A DNA stretch of 64,000 bases from Methylocystis sp. L43 (GTDB lineage Bacteria > Pseudomonadota > Alphaproteobacteria > Rhizobiales > Beijerinckiaceae). A model generated the notes under the pieces. It made no database searches. It was not told the origin of the DNA and saw only the letters and a list, made by a program, of their open reading frames with translations. The stretch lies in assembly GCF_015709525.1 (NCBI RefSeq), contig NZ_JADNRA010000031.1, positions 1 through 64,000 of the forward strand, read 5' to 3'. The stretch's first letter is position 1. The number at the start of each line of letters is the position of its first letter. The translations under genes and the position numbers were made by a program. Positions 36,980 to 46,568 of this stretch are shown here, piece after piece.

Positions 36980-38068
36980 TCACGGCTTGCGTTCACGTTC
37001 GAGCAGCTCGCGTTTGCGCTCCACGCCCCAATAGTAGCCGGAAAGCGCGCCGTCGCTGCGCACGACGCGATGGCAGGGAACCGCGAGCGACACCGGATTA
37101 GCCGCGCAAGCGCCCGCGACGGCGCGCGTCGCCTTTGGCGCGCCGATGCGTTTCGCGATCTCGGCGTAGCTTGCCGTCTCTCCCGCGGGAATTTCGCGCA
37201 GCGCAGCCCAGACGCGCTGCTGAAAGGCCGTGCCGCGCATGTCGAGCGGCAGATCGAAAGATGATTGCGGCCGCTCCACCATGCCTACCGCTGCGGCGAC
37301 ATAGCGTTCGAACGACTCATCGCCGCCGATGAGATTCGCGAGCGGAAATCGAATTTGCAGATCGCGCAGCAGCTCTTCGGGGTCATCGCCGAGCGAAATG
37401 GCGCACACGCCCTTCGCGCTGGCCGCGACGAGCACCGCGCCCAGAGACGATTGGCCGATCGCGAAGCGGATGGTTTCGCGCGGCGCTCCCGCGCGATAGG
37501 CGCTTGGCGTCATGCCCAATGTTTCGCCAGCCGTTGCATAGAGGCGCGCGCTTGAATGATAGCCCGAGTCATAGATCGCATCGGTCACGGTGCGGCTTTC
37601 CTTCAGTTCTCTGCGCAGGCGCATGCGTCGGTGCGCCAGCGCATAGGCTTTGGGCGTCACGCCCGCTATGCGCGAAAACAGTCGGTGGAAATGATAGGGG
37701 CTAAGCCCGATCGTGCGCGCCAGTTGCGCAAGCGTCGGCGGCGCTTCCGCCGCTTCGATCATTCGGCAGGCGCGGGTGATTTTCTCCGCGTCCCGCTCTT
37801 GCTGAGATGGCGCCTCCGGCCGGCAGCGGCGGCAGGGACGAAAACCTGCCGCCTCCGCTTCGGCGGCTGTGGCGCAAAAGCGCACATTGGCGCGCTTCGC
37901 CGGCCGAGACGGGCAGGAGGGACGGCAATAGACGCCGGTCGTTTCGACGCAATAGTAGAAATCGCCATCGCGGCGGGCGTCGCGCGCGACAACCGCCGCC
38001 CAGCGCATCTCGTCGAGGTCGAGTGCATTTGCCTGCGTCATGTCGTTCGTCTGCATGTCGCGCATCAT
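36980..38068 (-). CDS. ada: Ada: alkylation-response regulator / O6-methylguanine methyltransferase
   Basis: A 362-residue full-length Ada. N-terminal zinc/phosphotriester domain: TTGVYCRPSCPSRP, then VRFCATAAEAEAAGFRPCRR. An AraC-type helix-turn-helix follows (LAQLARTIGLSPYHFHRLFS). The C-terminal methyltransferase contains AFQQRVWAALREIPAGE and the acceptor-cysteine motif PCHRVVRSDGALSGY. It repairs O6-methylguanine and methylphosphotriesters and, once methylated, activates alkylation-response genes. No alkB or alkA is next to it. Start choice among several near ATGs is uncertain. Confidence 0.93.
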   Translation of the reverse strand: MMRDMQTNDMTQANALDLDEMRWAAVVARDARRDGDFYYCVETTGVYCRPSCPSRPAKRANVRFCATAAEAEAAGFRPCRRCRPEAPSQQERDAEKITRACRMIEAAEAPPTLAQLARTIGLSPYHFHRLFSRIAGVTPKAYALAHRRMRLRRELKESRTVTDAIYDSGYHSSARLYATAGETLGMTPSAYRAGAPRETIRFAIGQSSLGAVLVAASAKGVCAISLGDDPEELLRDLQIRFPLANLIGGDESFERYVAAAVGMVERPQSSFDLPLDMRGTAFQQRVWAALREIPAGETASYAEIAKRIGAPKATRAVAGACAANPVSLAVPCHRVVRSDGALSGYYWGVERKRELLERERKP

Positions 38069-38179
38069 CGAACTTTTGCGCCCACCGCCGCAATGCGTTT
38101 CTTGCTGTCAAATCCAAATTGGCTGACAGTCCCTGTGGCGATCCTATGCTGTATCTTGAAGCGACGGGCCGGACTGGAG

Positions 38180-39202
38180 ATGGCGCGAATAATTTACGAA
38201 GCCGCCTTCACGCGCCGAGCGGCAATCGCCGGCGCCGGCGCATGTCTCGCCTTCGGCGCGCGCGCTGAAACGACCTCAACCCTGCTCGTCACCCACGCCG
38301 CGGGGTTGGCGCATGACATGGGGCCGGCGCATGTCGAACGGCCGGAGCGTCTTCGCGCCATTCTCCACGCGCTTGACGACCCGCGCTTCGCGGGCCTCAT
38401 GCGCGCCGAGGCGCCTCTGGCGTCGCAGGAGGCGTTATTGCGCGCGCATAGTTCTGAACACCTCGCGCGTCTCGCGCGATCGGCGCCTTCACAGGGATAT
38501 GCGCGCATCGGTCCGGACGTCGCCATGAACGGCGCCACGCATGAAGCGGCGTTGCGCGCCGCGGGCGGCGCTCTAGCGGCCGTCGATGCGGTGATGCGCG
38601 GCGACGCCAAGAACGCTTTCGTCGCCATGCGGCCGCCGGGCCATCATGCGACGCGCGATGCGCCGATGGGCTTTTGTTTTTTTAACAACGCCGCCATGGC
38701 GGCGCTGCATGCGCGCGCGGCGCATGGCGCGTCGCGCGTCGCCATCGTCGATTTCGACGTGCATCACGGCAATGGCGTGCAGGAGATTTTCTGGAGCGAT
38801 CGAAATGTGCTGTACGCGTCGACGCATCAGATGCCGCTCTATCCCGGCACGGGGGCGGTGAGCGAAACCGGCGCGCATGACACGATCGTCAACGCGCCGC
38901 TCGCCAAGGGCGATGGCGGCGCGCAATTCCGCGAGGCGCTGGCGTCTTGCATTCTGCCGCGGCTCGATGCGTTTTCGTCCGATCTCATCATTCTTTGCGC
39001 CGGCTTCGACGCGCATCTGCATGATCCGCTCGGCGGATTAAGGTTCGTCGCCGAAGATTTCAGGGACGTCACGCTGCGCGTGATGGAGATCGCCGCGCGC
39101 CGCTGCAAGGGACGCATCGTCTCGTTGCTCGAAGGCGGCTATCGGCCGGAAGATCTCGCGCGCAGCGCTGCGGCGCATGTCGGCGCATTGATGGAAGCGT
39201 GA
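38180..39202 (+). CDS. Histone deacetylase-family hydrolase with Tat-like signal
   Basis: About 340 residues. The class II HDAC/acetylpolyamine amidohydrolase fold is complete: MRPPGHHATRDAPMGFCFFN (His pair), IVDFDVHHGNGVQEIF (zinc Asp and His), LIILCAGFDAH (second Asp) and LLEGGYRPEDL. The N-terminus from ATG 38180 is unusual: FTRRAAIAGAGACLAFGARA looks like a twin-arginine signal peptide, so the enzyme may act in the periplasm, on polyamines or other acetylated small molecules. Most bacterial relatives are cytosolic. Divergent from ada. Confidence 0.85.
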   Translation: MARIIYEAAFTRRAAIAGAGACLAFGARAETTSTLLVTHAAGLAHDMGPAHVERPERLRAILHALDDPRFAGLMRAEAPLASQEALLRAHSSEHLARLARSAPSQGYARIGPDVAMNGATHEAALRAAGGALAAVDAVMRGDAKNAFVAMRPPGHHATRDAPMGFCFFNNAAMAALHARAAHGASRVAIVDFDVHHGNGVQEIFWSDRNVLYASTHQMPLYPGTGAVSETGAHDTIVNAPLAKGDGGAQFREALASCILPRLDAFSSDLIILCAGFDAHLHDPLGGLRFVAEDFRDVTLRVMEIAARRCKGRIVSLLEGGYRPEDLARSAAAHVGALMEA

Positions 39203-39217
39203 ATCGGTTTGCGGTTT

Positions 39218-39323
39218 GTCATTCCCGGCGGACCGTAGGTCCGACCGGGAATCCAGAACGACTTCCAAAATGTTCGTTGCGACTCTGGATTCCCGGTCAG
39301 GTCTTCGACCTGCCGGGAATGAC
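39218..39323. repeat. Pair of REP palindromes (BIME-like) between HDAC gene and hisG
   Basis: Two palindromes, 39218-39252 and 39288-39323, in opposite orientation, of the same sequence family and arrangement as 24824-24930 (GTCATTCCCGG and CCGGGAATGAC arms). They again lie between converging gene ends. Confidence 0.75.
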
Positions 39324-39330
39324 ATTCGGG

Positions 39331-40305
39331 TCACCCAAGCCGCGCCGATAGCTTGCTCCACAAGGCGTTCTCCGCCTGAAAGATATAATCAAGCCGCGCG
39401 CTGGTGACGCTTTTGGCGCCTCGGGCGATCAGCCAGTCGGCGAGCGCCGCCACCTTTTGCGCCGGACAGGAGAACGTCGCTGACTCGTCGTCGATGTTGC
39501 GCAATCCGGCGCCGAAGTTCGCTTCCGCTTCTCGCAGGATATGTTCGCTCGGCGCAGGCAGGGTCGCGCGCACATCGCGCGTCGTGCGCGCTTCTTCTTC
39601 TGCGGCGATGCGGGAGAGAATGACGCGCGCTGCTTCGCGCGCCGCATTGTCCCACGGGGCTGTTAGCGAGGCGACGAGATTGGCCTGCGAGCGTAGAATG
39701 ACGCCGTCCTCGATGATCTTCAGCGCATTCGCCGCGAGCGTCGCGCCTGTCGTCGTGATGTCGACGATGAGATCGGCGGAGCCGGCGGCGGGCGCGCCTT
39801 CGGTGGCGCCGGAGCTCTCGACGATGCGATAGTCCGATACGTCATGAGTGGCAAAGAAGCGCCGCGTCGTATTGATGTATTTCGTCGCGACCCGCAGCCC
39901 GCGGCCGTGGCGCGCGCGAAATCCATCGGCGACGTCGGCGAGATCGCTCATATAGCGCACGTCGATCCAGGCCTGCGGCACCGCGACGACGACATTCGCG
40001 GCGCCAAAGCCGAGCGGCGCGAGAAGCTCCACTTTGTTGTCGGCGTCGGCGATCTCCTCGCGCACCAGATCTTCGCCGGTGACGCCGAGATGGGCTTCGC
40101 CCAAGGCCAGACGACGCGTAATCTCGGAAGCGGAGAGATAGGCGACTTCCGCGCCTTCGACTCCAGCGACGGCGCCGCGATAGTCGCGCGCGCCGCGGCC
40201 TTGCGTCAGCTCCAGGCCGGCGCGCGCGAAGAAGGCTGCGGCGTTCTCCTGCAGCCGGCCCTTTGAAGGAGAGGCGATGATGAGTTTTTGCGCGGGCGTC
40301 ATCAT
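39331..40305 (-). CDS. hisG: ATP phosphoribosyltransferase catalytic subunit
   Basis: A 324-residue HisG, first enzyme of histidine synthesis (ATP plus PRPP to phosphoribosyl-ATP). [19 protein letters not shown] and the PRPP loop [20 protein letters not shown] are present. At this length it is longer than the classic short form, but an adjacent hisZ shows it belongs to the HisG-HisZ hetero-octameric system common in alphaproteobacteria. Its ATG overlaps the hisZ stop (ATGA). Confidence 0.9.
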   Translation of the reverse strand: MMTPAQKLIIASPSKGRLQENAAAFFARAGLELTQGRGARDYRGAVAGVEGAEVAYLSASEITRRLALGEAHLGVTGEDLVREEIADADNKVELLAPLGFGAANVVVAVPQAWIDVRYMSDLADVADGFRARHGRGLRVATKYINTTRRFFATHDVSDYRIVESSGATEGAPAAGSADLIVDITTTGATLAANALKIIEDGVILRSQANLVASLTAPWDNAAREAARVILSRIAAEEEARTTRDVRATLPAPSEHILREAEANFGAGLRNIDDESATFSCPAQKVAALADWLIARGAKSVTSARLDYIFQAENALWSKLSARLG

Positions 40306-41447
40306 GCTTGTCTCGCGCTCGGGGAAAGACGGTCGATCCAGATCGCGGCGCCGACAGCCGGTATGTCCGACGCCGCGCCGAGCGTCTTGAGCAGCCTGTC
40401 GTAGCGTCCGCCGCCGATCACCGGCGCGCCGTCGCTGGAGTGGCGGGCCTCGAAAACGAAGCCGGTGTAATAGTCGAGATGACGCGCAAAGCCTGCCGAA
40501 AAGCGGATCTCGTGAACGGCGAGGCCGCGCACGCTAATGGCCTCAGCGCGCGCGTCAAACGCGTCCAGCGCGGCGGAGAGGTCAAGCTGCGCGTCGGCGG
40601 CCAGCCAGCGCATGGCTGCGGAAGCTGACGCGGGCGCGCCTTCGATGGCGAAAAAAGTCTCCGCCAGCGCGCGCGTCTCGTTGGAAACGCCCGCGCCTTC
40701 GGCGAGCGTCGCTTGATCGAGAAAGCGTTCGGCGATTTCAGCCGCGCTGCGGCCGCCGACGGCGGTGATGCCGGCGATGGATAACAAGTCTTCGACGAGA
40801 CGGCGCGCATCGGACGGGTCGACTTTGGTCAGCGCCGCCAATACGCCCGACTGTTCCGATCCGCCATTGCGTTCGGGCGAGGCAAAAATATCGGATATCC
40901 TCTGGCCGCGCGCGTGCCCGGCCGCGAGACGCCGGCGCCAGACCGGCGGCATCTCGAGACGTTCGAGGAAGGCGGCGACGAGCCCGGCGTCGCCGATCAG
41001 AACCTTGAGCGCCGTCGCGCCAGCCGCCGCCGCGGCGTCGAGCGAAGCGGCGAGAATCTCGGCGTCCGCGGCTTCGCGGTCCTGGCGGCCGAAGCTCTCC
41101 AGCCCCGCCTGAAGAAACTCGCCGTCGCCGGTCGCGCCATGTTCAGGCGCGCGAAAGATCGAGCCGCCGTAAGCAAATGCCGCCGGATCGCCCGCCCGAG
41201 CGGAGGCGAGATAATCGAGACAGACCGGAATCGTATATTCCGGCCGCAGGCAAAATTCCGCGCCGGAGCCATCGCTCGTCAGATAGAGCCGGCCGCGGAA
41301 ATCCTCTCCAGATCGATCGAGGAAGACATGCGCCGGCTGCAGGAGACTTGGCTCGCAGCGCGCGAACCCCTCCCGCGCGAAATGCGCAAGGATGGCCGCA
41401 AGGCTCGTAGCTTCGCGTTCTGCTGAAGTGGCGGTGACGGCGTTCAA
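40302..41447 (-). CDS. hisZ: ATP phosphoribosyltransferase regulatory subunit
   Basis: About 381 residues, a catalytically inert HisRS paralogue that activates HisG and carries histidine feedback. Class II synthetase-like core: [50 protein letters not shown] and [15 protein letters not shown] 41447 is chosen as start: GAGGG lies nine bases upstream. That ribosome binding site sits in the loop of an 8-base hairpin (41448-41471), suggesting translational control. First gene of the hisZ-hisG operon. Confidence 0.88.
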   Translation of the reverse strand: MNAVTATSAEREATSLAAILAHFAREGFARCEPSLLQPAHVFLDRSGEDFRGRLYLTSDGSGAEFCLRPEYTIPVCLDYLASARAGDPAAFAYGGSIFRAPEHGATGDGEFLQAGLESFGRQDREAADAEILAASLDAAAAAGATALKVLIGDAGLVAAFLERLEMPPVWRRRLAAGHARGQRISDIFASPERNGGSEQSGVLAALTKVDPSDARRLVEDLLSIAGITAVGGRSAAEIAERFLDQATLAEGAGVSNETRALAETFFAIEGAPASASAAMRWLAADAQLDLSAALDAFDARAEAISVRGLAVHEIRFSAGFARHLDYYTGFVFEARHSSDGAPVIGGGRYDRLLKTLGAASDIPAVGAAIWIDRLSPSARQA

Positions 41448-41471
41448 GCGCAAATCCCTCAAAATTTGCGC
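41448..41471 (-). promoter_or_regulatory. hisZ: Hairpin presenting the hisZ ribosome binding site
   Basis: GCGCAAAT at 41448-41455 and its reverse complement at 41464-41471 form an 8-base stem immediately upstream of the TTG start. In the mRNA the 8-base loop reads UUUGAGGG and so contains the Shine-Dalgarno sequence. Confidence 0.45.
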
Positions 41472-41589
41472 TCTCTTTAGCAAGTGCGCCGCGCGCGCGC
41501 ACCCCTGCTCCGGGCGAAAGGTGAACGCCCCACAGCAAGGCCGCGGTCCGGAGCCTTGCATCCCGCGCGCTCGTCTGCCAAATAAGGGG

Positions 41590-41690
41590 TCGGGAGGTTG
41601 GCGGTGGACGCTTCACTCGCCAACCGGGTCAGGTCCGGAAGGAAGCAGCCCTAACGAGCTTGGGCGGGTCTTCGTTCAGCCTCCCACCTT
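41590..41690 (+). ncRNA. ffs: Small signal recognition particle RNA (4.5S)
   Basis: The universally conserved SRP domain IV is plain: GGGTCAGGTCCGGAAGGAAG followed by CAGCCCTAA, in which GGTCAGG and the GGAA tetraloop bind Ffh. Flanking halves pair into the usual long hairpin: GGGAGG near 41592 with CCTCCC at 41680-41685. It lies just upstream of dnaX, a common bacterial arrangement. Ends are estimated from the base-paired stem. Confidence 0.93.
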
Positions 41691-41758
41691 CTTCGGCGAG
41701 CAGCGAATGGCGTGGCGCAATATACTGCGCTGTTCGTCGCTCGTCTGCCGCCGGATGG

Positions 41759-43633
41759 ATGCAGATGGACCACGAGCACGATCCGCCGAGGCCATCGCTG
41801 GCGCCCGATGACGGGCCTTCGCTGTTTGGCGCCGATCAGGCGCCGCCGTCGGCCTATCGCGTGCTGGCGCGCAAATATCGACCGACCACCTTCGCAGACC
41901 TGATCGGCCAAGAGCCGATGGTGCGCACGCTCGAAAACGCATTCGATCTCAACCGAATTCATCAGGCCTATCTGCTGACCGGCGTGCGCGGCGTCGGCAA
42001 GACGACGACCGCGCGCATTCTCGCGCGCGCATTCAATTATGAACTGCCGGCGGGAGACGCGCGGCCCGCGATCAATCAGCCGACGATTCATATGGAGGAG
42101 CTCGGCGTCCACTGTCAGGCCATCATCGACTCGCGCCATGTCGACGTGCTCGAAATGGACGCCGCCTCGCACACGGGCATCGACGACATCCGCGAGATCA
42201 TCGACAACGCCCGCTACCGCCCGGTCATGGCGCGCACCAAAGTCTACATCATCGACGAAGTGCATATGCTCTCGAAGGCCGCGTTCAACGGTCTCCTGAA
42301 GACGCTCGAAGAGCCGCCCGAGCATGTGAAGTTCATCTTCGCGACGACCGAAATCGACAAGGTGCCGGTGACGGTGCGTTCGCGTTGCCAGCGCTTTGAT
42401 CTGCGCCGCATCGACGCCGGTCTGCTCGCCAATCACCTGCTTGGCGTCTGCAAGGCCGAAGGCGTCGCCATCGAGCCGGATGCGCTCGCTATGATCGCGC
42501 GTGCGGCGGAAGGCTCGGCCCGCGATGCGCTGTCCTTGCTCGATCAGGCGATCGCCTATGGCGCGGGGCATTCGGGGGGCGGCGCGATCGCCGCCGAGGA
42601 TCTGCGGCTGATGCTCGGCGTCGCCGACAAGGCGCGAATCATCGACCTTTTCGAAGCGGCGATGTCGGGCGACGTCGCCAAGGCGATCGCCATTCTCGAA
42701 GATCAATACAACGGCGGCGCCGATCCGGCGCAGGTGCTGCTCGAACTCGCCGAATTCACGCATCTCGCGACGCGCCTGAAGCTTGCGCCTGAGACCGCCC
42801 ATTCGGCGGCGCTGACGCCCGAAGAGAGACGCCGTGGCGAAGAGGCCGCAACGCGCCTCTCGGTTCCTGCGCTCACGCGCGCCTGGCAAATCTTGATGAA
42901 AGGCGTCGATGAATTGCGCGGCGCGCAGCGACCATTGGCGGCGGCCGACATGGTGCTGGTGCGGCTCGCTTACGCCTCCGATATGCCCTCGCCGGCGGAG
43001 GCGCTGCGGCGCCTTGGTTTCGCCGAGAGCGCGCCGAGCGCCGACTCCGCGGCGCCCTCGACGCGAAGCGCAGGGCCTGCCGGACTCGGCGCTGCGCCGC
43101 AAGTGCGCGGCGGCCAGGGACTCGCGCCGGCGCCGCGCTCCGCCGCGCCTCAGCCCTCTGCGGCGCCGGCGCCAAGATCTGCGGCGCCGGAGCCAAGAAT
43201 CATCATCGAGAGCTTCGATGCGCTTGTCGCGCTTGCCGCGCAGAAGCGGGACATGCGCCTTAAGATCGGGCTCGAGTCCGAAGTGCGGCTGCTGCGATTT
43301 GAACAGGGGCGGATCGAGTTTGAACTCGCGCCGGGCGGCGCGCGTGAACTGGCTTCGACTCTGATGCAGAGGCTTCAGGCCTGGACCGGCGAGCGCTGGA
43401 TGGTGTCGGTCGTGGCCTCCGGCGGCGCGCCGACGCTCAAGGAACTGCGCGACGCGGAGCAGCGCAAGCGCCGCTCCTCGCTCGAGTCGGATCCGCTGGT
43501 TGCGAGCGTTCTTGCGCGTTTTCCCGGCGCGCAGATCGTCGCCGTGCGGGGCAGGGACGAGGGCGCGGCGCCCGCTGAAACGCTCTATGATGAGGCGTCG
43601 CCAATCGAGGAAGACGACGGAGAAGCGCAATGA
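41759..43633 (+). CDS. dnaX: DNA polymerase III subunit gamma/tau
   Basis: About 624 residues; clamp-loader ATPase. Walker A LTGVRGVGKTTTARILARAF, the alphaproteobacterial form of the zinc region (ELGVHCQAIIDSRHVDV), Walker B region KVYIIDEVHMLSKAAFNGLL, sensor FIFATTEIDKVPVTVRSRCQ. A Pro/Ala-rich linker with repeated APRSAAP around residue 480 leads to the tau C-terminal domain that contacts the polymerase. ATG 41759 is chosen; ATG 41765 is equally possible, and frames upstream of it overlap the SRP RNA. First of dnaX-ybaB-recR. Confidence 0.93.
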   Translation: MQMDHEHDPPRPSLAPDDGPSLFGADQAPPSAYRVLARKYRPTTFADLIGQEPMVRTLENAFDLNRIHQAYLLTGVRGVGKTTTARILARAFNYELPAGDARPAINQPTIHMEELGVHCQAIIDSRHVDVLEMDAASHTGIDDIREIIDNARYRPVMARTKVYIIDEVHMLSKAAFNGLLKTLEEPPEHVKFIFATTEIDKVPVTVRSRCQRFDLRRIDAGLLANHLLGVCKAEGVAIEPDALAMIARAAEGSARDALSLLDQAIAYGAGHSGGGAIAAEDLRLMLGVADKARIIDLFEAAMSGDVAKAIAILEDQYNGGADPAQVLLELAEFTHLATRLKLAPETAHSAALTPEERRRGEEAATRLSVPALTRAWQILMKGVDELRGAQRPLAAADMVLVRLAYASDMPSPAEALRRLGFAESAPSADSAAPSTRSAGPAGLGAAPQVRGGQGLAPAPRSAAPQPSAAPAPRSAAPEPRIIIESFDALVALAAQKRDMRLKIGLESEVRLLRFEQGRIEFELAPGGARELASTLMQRLQAWTGERWMVSVVASGGAPTLKELRDAEQRKRRSSLESDPLVASVLARFPGAQIVAVRGRDEGAAPAETLYDEASPIEEDDGEAQ

Positions 43634-43953
43634 TGGACTTCATGGGCCTGATGAAGCAGGCGCAGCAGATGCAGGCCAAAATGGCCGAAGCGCAGCTGGA
43701 GCTCGAACAGATCGTCGTGGAAGGCGAGGCCGGCGGCGGCATGGTGAGGGTCGCGCTCACCGCCAAAGGCGGGATGAAAAGCATCTCCATCGACCCGAGT
43801 CTGTTGACGCCTGACGAGAAGGAAATTCTTCAAGACCTGATCCTCACGGCCCACATGCAGGCGCGCGCCAAAGCCGAGGAGGCCATGGCCGAAAAAATGA
43901 AGGCGCTCACCGGCGGGCTGCCGTTGCCGCCGGGGTTCAAATTGCCGTTTTGA
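43630..43953 (+). CDS. ybaB: YbaB/EbfC nucleoid-associated protein
   Basis: A 107-residue protein with FMGLMKQAQQMQAKMAEAQ, the conserved helix with a coiled-coil character, and GGGMVRVALTAKGGMKSISI. The family binds DNA as a dimer. It starts within the dnaX stop (ATGATGGA) and completes the widely conserved dnaX-ybaB-recR order. Length is normal. Confidence 0.92.
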   Translation: MMDFMGLMKQAQQMQAKMAEAQLELEQIVVEGEAGGGMVRVALTAKGGMKSISIDPSLLTPDEKEILQDLILTAHMQARAKAEEAMAEKMKALTGGLPLPPGFKLPF

Positions 43954-43978
43954 TGCGTATTGCTGCAATTCTCGCGTC

Positions 43979-44077
43979 ATGGCCGGCCTTGAGCCGGCCA
44001 TCCAGGTGATGACGCCGCCCAAAGCTTCCAATTATACGTAGCATTCTGACGTGGATGCCCGCGACAAGCGCGGGCAT
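43979..44077. repeat. Two intergenic palindromes between ybaB and recR
   Basis: ATGGCCGGC at 43979-43987 pairs with 43993-44001, and ATGCCCGCG at 44055-44063 pairs with 44069-44077, each with a 5-base loop. Both are followed by or contain GATGAC/ATGAC, which relates them to the REP family elsewhere. They interrupt the otherwise tight dnaX-ybaB-recR cluster. Confidence 0.65.
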
Positions 44078-44109
44078 GACGCGAAACCACATGAGGCGTT
44101 GATCCGGCT

Positions 44110-44715
44110 ATGGCGGAAAAGGTGGCCGGTCCCGAGATCGAAAAACTCGTGCAGCTCCTGGCCAAATTGCCGGGGCTCGGCCCGCGATCGGCGCGGCGCG
44201 CGGTGTTGCATCTCATCCGCAAACGCGAAGAACTGCTGGCGCCGCTCGCCGAAGCGATGCGCGTCGCTCAAGAGCGCATCGTCCTTTGCTCGGTCTGCGG
44301 CAATATCGATACGAGCGATCCCTGCACGATTTGTCGTGACGCGCGCCGCGACGAATCGATTCTGGTTGTCGTCGAGACGGTCGCCGATCTCTGGGCGCTG
44401 GAGCGGGCAGGGCTGCTCAATGCGCGTTATCACGTGCTCGGCGGCGTGCTGTCGCCGCTCGATGGCGTCGGTCCCGACGATCTCACCGTCGCGAGCCTCG
44501 TCACGCGCGTGCGCGCCGGAGAGACTCGCGAAGTCGTGCTCGCGGTCAACGCCACCGTCGACGGCCAGACGACCGCGCATTACATCGCCGATGTGCTGGC
44601 GCCGTCAGGCGTGAAGGTGACGCGGCTCGCCCATGGCGTGCCGGTCGGCGGCGAACTCGACTATCTTGACGAGGGAACGCTTGCGGCCGCGCTGGAGCGG
44701 CGGACAGCGTTCTAG
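44110..44715 (+). CDS. recR: Recombination mediator RecR
   Basis: A 201-residue RecR of the RecFOR pathway, which loads RecA at gaps. Helix-hairpin-helix [18 protein letters not shown], zinc finger [16 protein letters not shown], and the Toprim domain with [16 protein letters not shown] and [19 protein letters not shown]. All are complete. ATG 44110 lacks a strong ribosome binding site. The gene follows ybaB after a 156-base spacer holding two palindromes. Confidence 0.95.
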   Translation: MAEKVAGPEIEKLVQLLAKLPGLGPRSARRAVLHLIRKREELLAPLAEAMRVAQERIVLCSVCGNIDTSDPCTICRDARRDESILVVVETVADLWALERAGLLNARYHVLGGVLSPLDGVGPDDLTVASLVTRVRAGETREVVLAVNATVDGQTTAHYIADVLAPSGVKVTRLAHGVPVGGELDYLDEGTLAAALERRTAF

Positions 44716-44773
44716 AGGGCGTTTTGAGAGCCGTCAGGGCAGGCTTGAAACCGCCGTCCAGCGCAGAAAGCGA

Positions 44774-45427
44774 TTACTTCGCTGCGGTTTTCGATGTGAT
44801 GATCGTTTCCCAGTCCTCGACGCCGATCTCGCCGGTGTATTTGTCGCCATTGACGAAGAAGGTCGGCGTCGAGTTGACGCCGAATTTCTCGGCGGCGCGA
44901 TTACGCACCTTATTGACGTTCTCGTAAAGCGTCTGATCCTTTAGGACGGCCTCGAACTTCTCCTGGCCGATCCCAGCCTGTTTCAAGACATTGGCCAAGC
45001 CGTCGAGCGGCTTGTCGGAGAAGGCCCAATTCTTCTGCTGCGAGAACAGAAGATCGACCGTCGCGTCACGCTTGTCGCCGAGTTCGCGCGCCAGCATGAA
45101 AGCGGCCGTCGCGAGCGGATCGAGCGGGAACTCACGCAGAATGAATTTCGCCTTGCCCGTGTCGATATATTTCTTCTTGAGCTCCGGATACACGTCGTGA
45201 TGGAACGCCGCGCAGTGGCTGCACGTCATCGAAGCATATTCGACGATCGTCACGGGAGCGTCCGCCGCGCCTTCCACCACGTCCGGCAGGGCGTTGGGCG
45301 CCATCAGCTCGTCAATTGCGACCTTGCCCGAAGCAGACTTTTCGGCAAGGGCGGGCATTGCGGCGAGGAGCGCGCAGGCGGCGCCGACAAGAAAACCACG
45401 ACGGGGCATAATAAAAGCGAAGGGCAT
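44774..45427 (-). CDS. DsbA-family periplasmic thiol oxidoreductase
   Basis: About 217 residues. A signal sequence with adjacent arginines (MPRRGFLVGAACALLAAMPA) precedes a thioredoxin-fold DsbA domain: active site EYASMTCSHCAAFHHDV (CSHC), conserved FILREFPLDPLATAAFML and the cis-proline loop NSTPTFFVNG. It probably introduces or exchanges disulfides in exported proteins. ATG 45427 or ATG 45409 may be the start. No dsbB is adjacent. It converges on recR. Confidence 0.9.
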   Translation of the reverse strand: MPFAFIMPRRGFLVGAACALLAAMPALAEKSASGKVAIDELMAPNALPDVVEGAADAPVTIVEYASMTCSHCAAFHHDVYPELKKKYIDTGKAKFILREFPLDPLATAAFMLARELGDKRDATVDLLFSQQKNWAFSDKPLDGLANVLKQAGIGQEKFEAVLKDQTLYENVNKVRNRAAEKFGVNSTPTFFVNGDKYTGEIGVEDWETIITSKTAAK

Positions 45428-45519
45428 GTTCGGTCCGTAACTGTTGCGACGCCAAAGACCATATCGTCTTCGACAATTGTGGCAAATCAAATCTGGCGAG
45501 GAGGGGCGCTAACCGGGCG

Positions 45520-45723
45520 CTACAGCCCGTGTTTCGGCCGAATGAACCAGTAAAGCACGCCGATAAAAGCGAGCACGACGCCGAACCAGAAAACGACATC
45601 GCCGAGCATCAGGTCCCGCATGGTGTAGCTGATTACGCTGACCAGCAAGCCGCCGATCGCAATCCAGAGGGGACGCTGACCGCGTTCCTGCTCCGCCGGC
45701 GGCTTCTTCGATAGCCCGGACAC
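45520..45723 (-). CDS. Small membrane protein
   Basis: A 67-residue protein with a short charged start (SGLSKKPPAEQERGQ) and two membrane helices (PLWIAIGGLLVSVISY and VVFWFGVVLAFIGVLYWFI). GTG 45723 is chosen because AAGGAGAGG lies just upstream; a longer frame would run through the rpsD terminator. The function is unknown. It sits between rpsD and the DsbA-like gene, all on the minus strand, but the rpsD terminator separates it from rpsD. Confidence 0.7.
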   Translation of the reverse strand: MSGLSKKPPAEQERGQRPLWIAIGGLLVSVISYTMRDLMLGDVVFWFGVVLAFIGVLYWFIRPKHGL

Positions 45724-45840
45724 ACGCCTCTCCTTCGCGTTTCCCTTGGTTCGGCCGTCTTCAGCTTGCTCGCAAGCGATGACAGCGCTTTTGCGCGTTA
45801 GACTTTCCGATTGCGGACCCACAGTCAAGAATTCGGGCAT

Positions 45841-45869
45841 AAAAAAACAGCCGCTCGAAGCGGCTGTTT
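45841..45869 (-). terminator. Intrinsic terminator of rpsD
   Basis: An 11-base stem (45845-45855 with 45859-45869) with a 3-base loop. On the minus strand it is followed by a run of seven T. Placed 24 bases after the rpsD stop. Confidence 0.9.
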
Positions 45870-45892
45870 GATCGCCATTGCTGCGCGCCAAA

Positions 45893-46510
45893 TTAGCGCG
45901 AATAGAATTCGATGACGAGGTTCGGCTCCATTTGCACGGGGTAGGGCACCTCCGTCGCATGCGGCACCCGAACGAGCTTCGCGGTCATCTTGGAGTGATC
46001 GACGTCGTAATATTCCGGCGCGTCGCGTTCGGCGAGCTGAACCGCCTCAAGCACGGTCACGGCCTGTTTCGAGGCTTCCTTCACCTCGATCACGTCGCCG
46101 ACCTTCACCTGATAAGACGGAATGTTGACGCGCTTGCCGTTGACGCGGATGTGGCCGTGATTGACGAACTGGCGCGCGGCGAAAACCGTCGGGACAAATT
46201 TCGCGCGATAGACGATCGCGTCAAGGCGCCGCTCCAAAAGGCCGATCAGATTGTCGCCCGAGTCGCCCTTCAAGCGGATCGCTTCCGCATAATATTTGCG
46301 AAACTGCTTTTCGGAGATATTGCCGTAATAGCCCTTGAGCTTCTGCTTGGCTTTGAGCTGCGTGCCATAGTCAGAAAGCTTGCCCTTGCGCCGCTGTCCG
46401 TGCTGTCCCGGGCCATATTCGCGGCGGTTAACCGGGCTCTTCGGGCGGCCCCAGATGTTCTGGCCCAGGCGGCGGTCGAGCTTATATTTTGATTCTGCGC
46501 GCTTCGTCAC
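45893..46510 (-). CDS. rpsD: Ribosomal protein S4
   Basis: A 205-residue S4, the canonical length with GTG 46510 as start ([14 protein letters not shown]). N-terminal [20 protein letters not shown] and the S4 RNA-binding domain [18 protein letters not shown] with [18 protein letters not shown] are present. It nucleates 30S assembly on 16S rRNA. Transcribed alone, with a terminator right behind. A 278-base region precedes it and contains two hairpins. Confidence 0.96.
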   Translation of the reverse strand: MTKRAESKYKLDRRLGQNIWGRPKSPVNRREYGPGQHGQRRKGKLSDYGTQLKAKQKLKGYYGNISEKQFRKYYAEAIRLKGDSGDNLIGLLERRLDAIVYRAKFVPTVFAARQFVNHGHIRVNGKRVNIPSYQVKVGDVIEVKEASKQAVTVLEAVQLAERDAPEYYDVDHSKMTAKLVRVPHATEVPYPVQMEPNLVIEFYSR

Positions 46511-46568
46511 TTTGACTGTCGTCCTCTCATGGTCGCGTTGTGGCGTGCGAGAGGCGAAAGACGAAATG

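Noticed and set aside
36980-38068. Horizontal transfer of ada with the HExxH pair
   Set aside because: Base composition and codon use look like the surroundings and no mobile element is nearby.
41651-43630. 659-residue minus-strand reading frame opposite dnaX
   Set aside because: Codon-shadow of a high-GC gene; dnaX on the plus strand has clear clamp-loader motifs. The same applies to long antisense frames at 3084-3953, 6341-7873, 26630-28009, 48470-50122 and 61660-63459.
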